Source: Pseudogracilibacillus sp. (GTDB taxonomy: Bacteria > Bacillota > Bacilli > Bacillales > Amphibacillaceae). Taken from it: a stretch of DNA of 64,000 nucleotides. The position numbers and the translations under genes were made by a program. The notes under the pieces were generated by a model. It made no database searches. It was given only the letters and a program-made list of their open reading frames with translations, and had not been told where the DNA came from. Shown in pieces: positions 57,363-64,000 of this stretch (within the stretch, counting starts at the first letter, position 1; each line of letters opens with the position of its first letter). Location: assembly GCA_026169815.1 (NCBI GenBank), contig JAPFDT010000037.1, positions 1-64,000 of the forward strand, given 5' to 3'.

Positions 57363-58316
57363 TCACTGTGGCGACCAATTCATTTGGTCATCATCTTCAA
57401 TAATACCAAGATCAACATCAGTAATATTCCTAGCTTGCAGCAGTTCATCTGAGAGTGAGAATGCAATGTCATCCGCTTCCGCTAAAGAAAGACCTTTACG
57501 TAATTCAACTATAACATCGACATGATATGCTCGTCCCTCTTGCGTGACTCGCATTTTATAAATATCAACTACACATGAATTAGCTAATATCAACTCAGCA
57601 ATTTTTTTCTCGACTTCTGCAGGAGCTGCAACACCAATTAAGCCAACCATGTTATCATAGCCAACACGATAAACAACAAATAGCATTAATAGACCAATCA
57701 TAATACTTATAACACCATCTGCCTTTAAAAAGCCAAAAAACTGAGACAACACAATACCGATAATAGCAAGAACTGCGCCAAGTGTAGCCACTATATCTTC
57801 ATAAAATACTAGCTTAGTTGCAGGTGCAGCCTTTTTTGCATGTTTAAACGCATCGAGAATTAAATTTCCCTGTTCTTCAATTTTCGCCTCTTTAGCAATT
57901 TCCTTCATTGTTTTAACCAAAATAATAGCGTCAATTAAAAATGCGAACACTAATACAATAATATTGAGGAGAAATTTTGAAGATTCTTGAGGATTGATAA
58001 ATAGTGCCCATCCCGTTTTAATCGTTTCATATGCCATTAAAGTAACAACCATAACGGCAACCATACAAAAAATATTGATTACACGGCCAAAACCTTTGGG
58101 GAACCGTTCAGAAGGTGCCATTTCAGATAAGATACTACCAATAAAAACAAATAATTGGTTTATTGTATCTGCAAACGAATGCATAGCTGTTGAAAACATC
58201 GTACCATTCCCGCTTATAACTGCAACAATCATTTTTACAATCGCAACGATGAGATTACCTAGGGCAGCAAGTCCTGAAGAAAGATTCCCTTTCTTAATTA
58301 ATTTTATCCATTTCAT
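57363..58316 (-). CDS. Cation diffusion facilitator family transporter
   Basis: Divalent metal efflux protein, 317 aa, with about six membrane segments and a C-terminal cytoplasmic domain (about 225-317, metallochaperone-like fold). The first membrane metal site is visible in HSFADT (His46, Asp50), but the second position carries FYEDIVA instead of the common HxxxD. The metal (zinc, manganese or iron) cannot be told from this. Convergent with the YhhN gene. Confidence 0.88.
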   Translation of the reverse strand: MKWIKLIKKGNLSSGLAALGNLIVAIVKMIVAVISGNGTMFSTAMHSFADTINQLFVFIGSILSEMAPSERFPKGFGRVINIFCMVAVMVVTLMAYETIKTGWALFINPQESSKFLLNIIVLVFAFLIDAIILVKTMKEIAKEAKIEEQGNLILDAFKHAKKAAPATKLVFYEDIVATLGAVLAIIGIVLSQFFGFLKADGVISIMIGLLMLFVVYRVGYDNMVGLIGVAAPAEVEKKIAELILANSCVVDIYKMRVTQEGRAYHVDVIVELRKGLSLAEADDIAFSLSDELLQARNITDVDLGIIEDDDQMNWSPQ

Positions 58317-58574
58317 GTCATCACTCCGCTAATTATTTTCTGTAAATATCATTATTATATACAACATGTTAATGATAATTTGGTTCATCAGAAAAGGAAC
58401 TTCATGAACTGTGACTTTTCGGGAAAACCGAATAGTTCAAACTGAAGACAAAAGGCAGGTTGAACGTGAAATATCATTTTAAAACTTCGAAATGATTCTC
58501 GCAATCGGATAGCGAGGTTGTGATATTCGTAATCTATCCTCATTCCTTAAAACTAGCTAAAAGTGTTATACTAA

Positions 58575-58614
58575 TTTTACAAGCTTGCTTAAGTCTTTAG
58601 AAATGCTTGTAAAA
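58575..58614 (+). promoter_or_regulatory. Inverted repeat upstream of the deaminase-fold gene
   Basis: Perfect TTTTACAAGC...GCTTGTAAAA (58575-58584 and 58605-58614) with a 20-base spacer, starting just after a TATACT (58567-58572) that could be a -10 box. It could be an operator, perhaps for the AraC regulator two genes downstream, or a leader hairpin. The rest of 58317-58560 shows no gene. Confidence 0.4.
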
Positions 58615-58659
58615 ATATAATCAATAAAATATTAATTGTAAAATCTGGAGGGATTACTA

Positions 58660-59139
58660 ATGATAACTGATTCAGATTATAAGCACTTGGAACGTTGTGT
58701 TGAATTAGCAAGGCTTGCACTAGAAAAAGGTGACGAACCATTTGGTTCAGTACTCGTTTCAGCAGAGGGAGAAGTCCTTTTTGAAGATCATAACCATGTT
58801 GCGGGTGGGGATCATACTCAACATCCTGAATTCGCCATTGCACGTTGGGCCGCTACAAACATGACACCTGAAGAGAGAAAGAAAGCGACAGTCTACACTT
58901 CTGGTGAACATTGTCCGATGTGCGCCGCAGCTCATGGCTGGGTTGGATTAGGAAGGATTGTCTATGCAAGTTCCTCTGAACAACTTGTACAATGGATGAA
59001 CGAGATGAATGTTGCTCCTGCGCGTGTTCGCAACTTGCCTATTGAAGATGTTATTCGTGATACGACAATAGATGGACCTGTACCGATACTAGCAGAACAA
59101 GTGAGAAAACTTCATGAACAACTTCATAAGACTGAATAA
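58660..59139 (+). CDS. Cytidine-deaminase-fold nucleoside/base deaminase
   Basis: 159 aa zinc deaminase of the CDA/GuaD/TadA superfamily. Zinc and catalytic residues are HPE at 55-57 (more often HAE) and the motif EHCPMCAAAH with Cys85 and Cys88. DEPFGSVLV near the N-terminus is common in guanine-deaminase-like members. Likely substrate is guanine or another amino-purine, unproven. GGAGGGATTACTA precedes the ATG. It is followed by an AraC regulator and an EamA exporter on the same strand. Confidence 0.85.
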   Translation: MITDSDYKHLERCVELARLALEKGDEPFGSVLVSAEGEVLFEDHNHVAGGDHTQHPEFAIARWAATNMTPEERKKATVYTSGEHCPMCAAAHGWVGLGRIVYASSSEQLVQWMNEMNVAPARVRNLPIEDVIRDTTIDGPVPILAEQVRKLHEQLHKTE

Positions 59140-59186
59140 ATGATATAGTATGATTTCTTTGATAAATCATTCAGAAAGGAGTTAAC

Positions 59187-59888
59187 ATGACTAGCAGTAA
59201 TCATTTAATTTGTGAAAGAAGATCTTACTCTAAAGAATATACAGCACATGAACATGATTTTGGCCAATTTCTGTTTCCATTACAAGGGTCTTTAGATATT
59301 GAAACGAAATGGCAAGAGATAAACCTTAATTCAGACTACTGCTTCTATCTTCCACCTAAGTGTCATCATAACTATCGTTCAAAGGATAGGAATGAATTTT
59401 TAATCTTAGACATTCCTACACAATATTTACCTGAAGATACAGGCAGTACATACATCCAGGTCGATCAACAATGGACAGCAATTCGTTATTTATTATTAGA
59501 AGAAGCAACAAATCCAAACAGCACTGCTTCGTTAACAAACTTAGCAATGTATGTAACAAGCAAATTAAAATCATCTGTTGCTCCTTCTATTGACTATATT
59601 CATCAACATTTTAAACAGCCAATTAGCGTAGAAACATTAGCAAAGATAGAACACTATCATCCTGTTTATTATTCAACATGGTTTAAAAAACTAACTGGAA
59701 AAAGCCCAACGACTTATATTGCAGAACTTCGCCTGAAAGAAGCTCGACAATTATTACTTTCAACGTCATGGTCTATATCGAGAATAAGTGAGGAAATTGG
59801 CTTTGGGAATGCATCCTCTTTTACACGCTGGTTTGTTCATTGGGAAGGTATTTCGCCACAAACATATAGAAATCTTAATAATAGATAA
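59187..59888 (+). CDS. AraC family transcription regulator
   Basis: 233 aa. An N-terminal cupin-like sensing domain (about 10-90, EHDFGQFLFPLQGSLDIETK) and a C-terminal pair of helix-turn-helix units (about 133-230, ISVETLAKIEHYHPVYYSTW, SWSISRISEEIGFGNASSFT, RWFVHWEGISPQTYR). AAGGAGTTAAC precedes the ATG. It may control the following EamA transporter or the preceding deaminase; the effector is unknown. Confidence 0.9.
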   Translation: MTSSNHLICERRSYSKEYTAHEHDFGQFLFPLQGSLDIETKWQEINLNSDYCFYLPPKCHHNYRSKDRNEFLILDIPTQYLPEDTGSTYIQVDQQWTAIRYLLLEEATNPNSTASLTNLAMYVTSKLKSSVAPSIDYIHQHFKQPISVETLAKIEHYHPVYYSTWFKKLTGKSPTTYIAELRLKEARQLLLSTSWSISRISEEIGFGNASSFTRWFVHWEGISPQTYRNLNNR

Positions 59889-59978
59889 AAAGAATGTTAA
59901 ATTCAGTAAAGATTTTTTTAATAAAGTCTTTTAACATGGATATCAATGTGCTTTTTATATTTTATTGAGGTGAGATAT

Positions 59979-60857
59979 GTGATAGGTAGATTAGCTCCTT
60001 TTTTAATATTAATGGCAGCAATACTTTGGGGAACAACTGGAACAGCCCAAGCCTTTGCGCCAACTACAGCTCATCCTATTGCCATTGGAGCAACACGTTT
60101 AGCAGTAGGTGGATTATTTCTATTTCTTATTTTGCTCATAACTGGGAAAGTAGACTTCCGCAATTGGCCAATTAAAACAACTATACTAGCTGCTTTAAGT
60201 ATGGCGCTGTATCAACCATTATTTTTCTCAGCAGTTTCTGTCACAGGAGTAGCTGTCGGTACAGTTGTAGCAATTGGAAGTGCGCCTATTTTATCCGGGG
60301 TCATTGAGTGGGCTTTCCTAAAAAGGCGTCCGACACTCGTTTGGTGGGGAGCTACTTTATTATCCATTGCAGGGTGTCTCATGTTATTTATGGACAAAGA
60401 ATCTGTTTATGCTGATCCAATAGGTATTCTTATGGCAATTGGAGCAGGATTAGCGTTTGCTAGTTATACAGTAATTAGTAGAGATATGGTTGGTAATCAT
60501 TCATCTTTATCCGTCGTCGCCGTTGTATTTACACTTAGTGCTATTTTTCTAGCTCCTTTTCTGTTTATCTTTTATATGTCTTGGATTGCAAATCTGCGTG
60601 GTATAACTGTCAGTATTCATCTAGGTGTCATTGCAACTGGTATTGCTTATTTGCTATTTGCTAGAGGGTTAATTTATGTTCCTTCCTCAACGGCAGTGAC
60701 ACTTGCTTTAGCAGAACCTTTAACAGCCGCATTGTTAGGAGTTTTTCTAGTTGGAGAAACTTTGCATGTCACTGCTTGGTTGGGTATTTGTTTATTAATG
60801 CTTGGTATCGGCATTTTAATATGGTCATCAAGGCGTGCTACTAGTACAGCGTCATGA
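59979..60857 (+). CDS. EamA/DMT family transporter
   Basis: Drug/metabolite exporter with ten membrane segments in two EamA repeats (ILMAAILWGTTGTAQAFAPT at the N-terminus, second repeat from about 150). The start is taken as GTG 59979 (translated MIGRLAPF) after GAGGTGAGAT, giving 292 aa; a longer frame starting upstream lacks a ribosome site. Placed after araC on the same strand, possibly its target. Substrate unknown. Confidence 0.88.
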   Translation: MIGRLAPFLILMAAILWGTTGTAQAFAPTTAHPIAIGATRLAVGGLFLFLILLITGKVDFRNWPIKTTILAALSMALYQPLFFSAVSVTGVAVGTVVAIGSAPILSGVIEWAFLKRRPTLVWWGATLLSIAGCLMLFMDKESVYADPIGILMAIGAGLAFASYTVISRDMVGNHSSLSVVAVVFTLSAIFLAPFLFIFYMSWIANLRGITVSIHLGVIATGIAYLLFARGLIYVPSSTAVTLALAEPLTAALLGVFLVGETLHVTAWLGICLLMLGIGILIWSSRRATSTAS

Positions 60858-60907
60858 TTGATACACATGATAAAAACTTTAATATCACCTAGTTCAATCC
60901 AAACTAA

Positions 60908-61137
60908 AAAGAGGCTGGGACAAAACCATATTTTCTGTATATGAAAATATAGAATTGAAATAAAGTGTAGGAAATATACGTAGACTCCAGCGGGAGAAAA
61001 GAGCAGGTTGAGACCCTGCAAGGCGAAGCCTGAAGCGGCTCAACGCTCGCCCGCGGAAAGCGAAGTATATTTCCGAAACGATTATTTAATCAATCCATAT
61101 TCATATATGACAACAGTTTAGTCACAGCCTCTTTTTA
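60908..61137. repeat. Free-standing class B palindromic element with terminal inverted repeats
   Basis: Ends AAAAAGAGGCTGGGACAAAA and CACAGCCTCTTTTT pair and give T runs on both strands. Inside: GGAAATATACGTAGACTCC, GGTTGAGACCCTGCAAGGCG, AGCCTGAAGCGGCTCAACGC, CGCCCGCGGAAAGCGAAG, TATATTTCCGAAACG. It fills the space between the convergent eamA and dus genes and probably acts as a shared terminator. Confidence 0.85.
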
Positions 61138-61145
61138 TCATGTTT

Positions 61146-62123
61146 TTATTCCAATTCTGTTTCCATAAACGGCTTAATTAACGCACGCACTTCATCGCTC
61201 GTTTCAGTTTGCATCAATTCATGCCGTAATTCGCTTGCACCACGAAATCCACGAACATAAATTTTGAAAAAACGACGCAATGGTTTAAAATAACGTGGTT
61301 CCAGTTCTGTTGAATATTTATCATGTAAATCAAGTTGTAACAATAATAATTCTAACAGCTCTTTACTACTATGCTCACGTCGCTCTTCCTCAAACGCAAA
61401 TGGATTTGTAAAAACTCCTCGCCCTATCATCACACCATCAACACCATACTGCTCGACTAATTCCATCCCTTTTGTCCGATCTGGAATATCGCCATTTATT
61501 GTCAATAACGTTTGTGGCGCAATCTCATCGCGAAGCTTTTTTATTTCTGGGATTAACTCCCAATGGGCAGGCACTTCACTCATCTCTTTTTTCGTTCGTA
61601 AATGGATCGATAAATTGACAATATCTTGTTTAAAAATATGTGTCAGCCAATCACGCCATTCATCAAGCTCTACATAACCTAAACGCGTTTTTACACTTAC
61701 TGGTAGTCCGCCTGCTTTTGCTGCTTGAATAATGTCTGCCGCAAGTTCTGGCTCGCGAATAAGTCCGGCACCTTTCCCTTTCGTTGCTACATTATGTGCT
61801 GGACAGCCCATATTTAAATCAATCCCACGAAAACCAAGCTCTTTCATACCGATACTCATTTCTTTAAAATACTCTGGCTTATCGCCCCAAATATGCGCAA
61901 CAATCGGTTGTTCATCCTCTGTAAACGTTAGGCGTCCTCGAACACTCTCTTTTCCTTTAGGATGACAATAACTTTCCGTATTCGTAAACTCTGTAAAAAA
62001 CACATCAGGTCGTGCCGCTTCACTTATGACATGACGAAAGACAACATCTGTCACATCTTCCATCGGCGCTAATATAAAAAATGGCTTCGGTAATTCATGC
62101 CAAAAATTTTCTTCCATACTCAC
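61146..62123 (-). CDS. tRNA-dihydrouridine synthase
   Basis: FMN-dependent reductase of tRNA uridines, 325 aa. Features: [37 protein letters not shown] with catalytic Cys107, VSVKTRLGY and [18 protein letters not shown]. The start is GTG 62123 after GGGAGGAAACAAAA, with ATG 62117 as alternative. It belongs to the Dus group but I cannot assign the tRNA position. Confidence 0.92.
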   Translation of the reverse strand: MSMEENFWHELPKPFFILAPMEDVTDVVFRHVISEAARPDVFFTEFTNTESYCHPKGKESVRGRLTFTEDEQPIVAHIWGDKPEYFKEMSIGMKELGFRGIDLNMGCPAHNVATKGKGAGLIREPELAADIIQAAKAGGLPVSVKTRLGYVELDEWRDWLTHIFKQDIVNLSIHLRTKKEMSEVPAHWELIPEIKKLRDEIAPQTLLTINGDIPDRTKGMELVEQYGVDGVMIGRGVFTNPFAFEEERREHSSKELLELLLLQLDLHDKYSTELEPRYFKPLRRFFKIYVRGFRGASELRHELMQTETSDEVRALIKPFMETELE

Positions 62124-62312
62124 TTTTGTTTCCTCCCTTTGTAAGACAGATCATCTTACAAACAACACGTATTTATCACAATGTTAGCTTTTCTTATGCA
62201 CTTACTACTTGTACACTTATACCATGCACGACACTCGATTTTCAAGTTTTAATGACTACTGTAGAAAAAGTTTTTATATAACATACTTTTTTTAATACTC
62301 TATATAACGAAC

Positions 62313-62350
62313 AAAAAAGTCTAGAAAACAAATTATTCTCTAGACTTTTT
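62313..62350 (-). terminator. Terminator of the zinc dehydrogenase gene
   Basis: Stem AAAAAGTCTAGA/TCTAGACTTTTT with a 13-base loop; T runs on both strands, just past the stop codon. Confidence 0.88.
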
Positions 62351-62351
62351 A

Positions 62352-63578
62352 TTATATCCGAAACAATATTTTGATTGATTCATATTTTTCCCTTTCGCTA
62401 TTCGCAATGATTGCTTTACGATAATCCTTTAACCGAAACTCATGCGTTACTAATTGTTCTAATGGATAATCAGGATTGTTTAATAATAATTGTACTAACA
62501 ATTTTTGTGTAGATATTTCTTGCCCTTGCCAGACTTCTTTTTTTGAATAAGCATGTGTTCCTAATACTGACAATTCATTCGCCCAAATAAAAGTCCAATC
62601 TAAATTTTTAATCTCGCCAGCGCAGCCGACTAATGTTACTTTTCCGCGTTCCCGCGCCAAGCTTAATGATTGATCTAAACTGGCTTCACTACCGATACAA
62701 TCATATACTGCATCAAATCCACCGATGTAAACTTGTTCACCAACTAGTGGTTTATGACTCGTCGTTTGTGGCAATTGTAACATTATTTGCTTTAATTCTT
62801 TCGTATTCGTGATCCCATTATCTACTCCTAGCTCAATTCCAGCTTTTTTCTGGTATTCTAACAAACTTAAATGAGTAAGTGTACAATTTATTCCTAATAG
62901 TCGAATCGCTGCAATGACGGTATAAGCTATCATACCGCCACCAATAATAAGAACATTCTCACCTTCTTTTGGCACTTGGCGCAAGACAGCATGCAAGCCT
63001 ACACTTAGTGGTTCAAACAATGCAGCAACTTTATCGGGAATGGCATCAGGTATAGGTACTAACATGGATTTATGCGCAACAAATGCTTCACTCCACGTTC
63101 CTGGTAGCTCACTACAAAATCCAAGTATCATTCCAGCGCCAAATACTTTCGTTCCACTTTTATTGCGACATAAACTTTGTAAGCCTTGTTCACAAGCTGG
63201 ACATGGCTTATTAACCCCACGTACTTCGCAATTAATATACGGATCAACTATCACGCGTTGTCCAACTTTTACTTCTTGTACATTTACACCTACTTCAGTC
63301 ACGTAACCAACAACTTCATGCCCCATAATGGAGGGAAATGAATTAAACGGGGTTAAGGCAGGAGACGTTTTATAAAAAATCGCCCCCATATCCGACCCAC
63401 ATAATCCAGAGTAGATTGGTTTAATTTTTACCCAGTCTTCGGTCGGCAGCTTTGGCTCTTTAACCTTTTTGAATGATAAAGCAGATGGTTTTCCGTAATA
63501 CAATGATGGTAATCGTTTTCCAAACGCTTTTGCGGCAACATATTTCGGAACGGTAAAGTTATAAACTATCGCTTTCAT
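62352..63578 (-). CDS. Zinc-dependent alcohol dehydrogenase family protein
   Basis: Medium-chain dehydrogenase of 408 aa, longer than the usual 340-380. Catalytic zinc ligands Cys60 (GLCGSD) and His87-Glu88 (MGHEVV) and structural zinc Cys117, 126, 129 and 137 are visible, as is the nucleotide-binding NVLIIGGGMIAYTVIAAIRL. The extra length is mostly at the N-terminus (residues 1-35) and around the structural-zinc loop. Its ATG overlaps the stop of the upstream metallo-hydrolase gene (ATGA), so they are translated together. Substrate unknown. Confidence 0.88.
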   Translation of the reverse strand: MKAIVYNFTVPKYVAAKAFGKRLPSLYYGKPSALSFKKVKEPKLPTEDWVKIKPIYSGLCGSDMGAIFYKTSPALTPFNSFPSIMGHEVVGYVTEVGVNVQEVKVGQRVIVDPYINCEVRGVNKPCPACEQGLQSLCRNKSGTKVFGAGMILGFCSELPGTWSEAFVAHKSMLVPIPDAIPDKVAALFEPLSVGLHAVLRQVPKEGENVLIIGGGMIAYTVIAAIRLLGINCTLTHLSLLEYQKKAGIELGVDNGITNTKELKQIMLQLPQTTSHKPLVGEQVYIGGFDAVYDCIGSEASLDQSLSLARERGKVTLVGCAGEIKNLDWTFIWANELSVLGTHAYSKKEVWQGQEISTQKLLVQLLLNNPDYPLEQLVTHEFRLKDYRKAIIANSEREKYESIKILFRI

Positions 63579-64000
63579 GTTCGCGTTCCATCTGGTCGTT
63601 TAATCACACCGTAAGCTACTTTTTTATGCATAAAGGACGGCTTTGTCCCAACTGCTAAAAGACTCGGCGTTAATTCCGAACTAGGGAAAAATTGCGGAAA
63701 CCTTGAATCTTTTGTACTCGGATCTGCCATCAGTTTTTCTTGAATCACTGAATTATATTGTCGGGAAGTATTTTCTAGAGTATTTCCATTAATAATAACT
63801 TCATATTTCGTGTGCTTAGCATATTGCTTTAATCCTGGTATTTTACTATGTTCTGGTGCCATACATTCTGCGGAAATCGCATTTTCACTACTTACCCAAA
63901 TGCCAGTATTTGTATTCACTACGAGCGATTGGTTTCCTTGTGAATGTCCAGGTGTCCACATGATTGCCACACCCGGTCCTAACAAAATATCGCCTTTTGT
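63575..64000 (-). CDS. Metallo-beta-lactamase-fold hydrolase, partial
   Basis: The frame is open to the window edge, so the N-terminal part with the HxHxDH motif lies outside. Visible: GPGVAIMWTPGHSQGNQSLV, which carries the later metal-ligand His, and the C-terminal region with HKKVAYGVI. The fold and the TPGHSxGNQSL pattern recall the AHL-lactonase-like branch of the superfamily. Coupled to the dehydrogenase by a 4-base overlap, so both may act on one substrate. Function cannot be fixed from this part. Confidence 0.78.
   Translation of the reverse strand, partial: TKGDILLGPGVAIMWTPGHSQGNQSLVVNTNTGIWVSSENAISAECMAPEHSKIPGLKQYAKHTKYEVIINGNTLENTSRQYNSVIQEKLMADPSTKDSRFPQFFPSSELTPSLLAVGTKPSFMHKKVAYGVIKRPDGTRT

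Overview
This window comes from the chromosome of an endospore-forming, low-GC Bacillaceae member. The order of housekeeping and sporulation genes matches the origin-proximal dnaX-to-spoIIE block of Bacillus subtilis. The markers are spoIIE, yabP/yabQ, spoVT, fin, spoVG, sspF, gin and bofA, and their sequences suggest an Oceanobacillus/Virgibacillus-type relative. That placement is inference; no 16S gene is present.

From about 0.6 to 41.6 kb nearly every gene is on the minus strand, reading right to left: dnaX, ebfC, recR, yaaL, bofA, gin, tmk, darA, yaaR, holB, ricT, yabA, yabB, yazA, rsmI, metS, tatD, yabE, rnmV, ksgA, veg, sspF, a UPF0182 membrane protein, purR, spoVG, glmU, prs, rplY, pth, fin, mfd, spoVT, yabM, mazG, yabO, yabP, yabQ, divIC, yabR, a tRNA-Met on the opposite strand, and spoIIE. 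Compared with B. subtilis the block lacks abrB, yabG, ispE and yabJ at their usual places, and the scr/tadA neighbours of dnaX. From 42 to 47 kb there is a stand-alone divergent HPr kinase, a broken glycerate kinase and a large double-kinase hybrid sensor. Transcription then switches to the plus strand with rlmH.

The most interesting block is 48.9-56.4 kb: a plus-strand cluster encoding a nucleoside phosphorylase, a NupC-type nucleoside transporter, a divergent MtnA-family sugar-phosphate isomerase, a GntR/HutC regulator, an MTA/SAH/5'-deoxyadenosine-type deaminase, an NCS2 purine permease and a class II (fuculose-phosphate type) aldolase. Read together they form a plausible complete route from 5'-deoxynucleosides or methylthio-nucleosides to DHAP plus an aldehyde, with purine recovery. 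A deletion-scarred piece of a second, canonical mtnA lies directly after the aldolase. Beyond it come a YhhN protein, a cation-diffusion transporter, a cytidine-deaminase-fold enzyme with an AraC regulator and an EamA exporter, a dihydrouridine synthase, a zinc alcohol dehydrogenase and a partial metallo-beta-lactamase-fold protein that runs off the right edge.

The second striking feature is a family of 100-300 bp palindromic intergenic elements at sixteen places. They share a GC-rich core (TTTCYGCGGGC on one side, CCCGCARGAGTC on the other) but have class-specific outer arms and interchangeable central hairpins. In at least two places, probably three, one class sits inside the centre of another. 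These elements fill most of the gaps where B. subtilis neighbours are missing.
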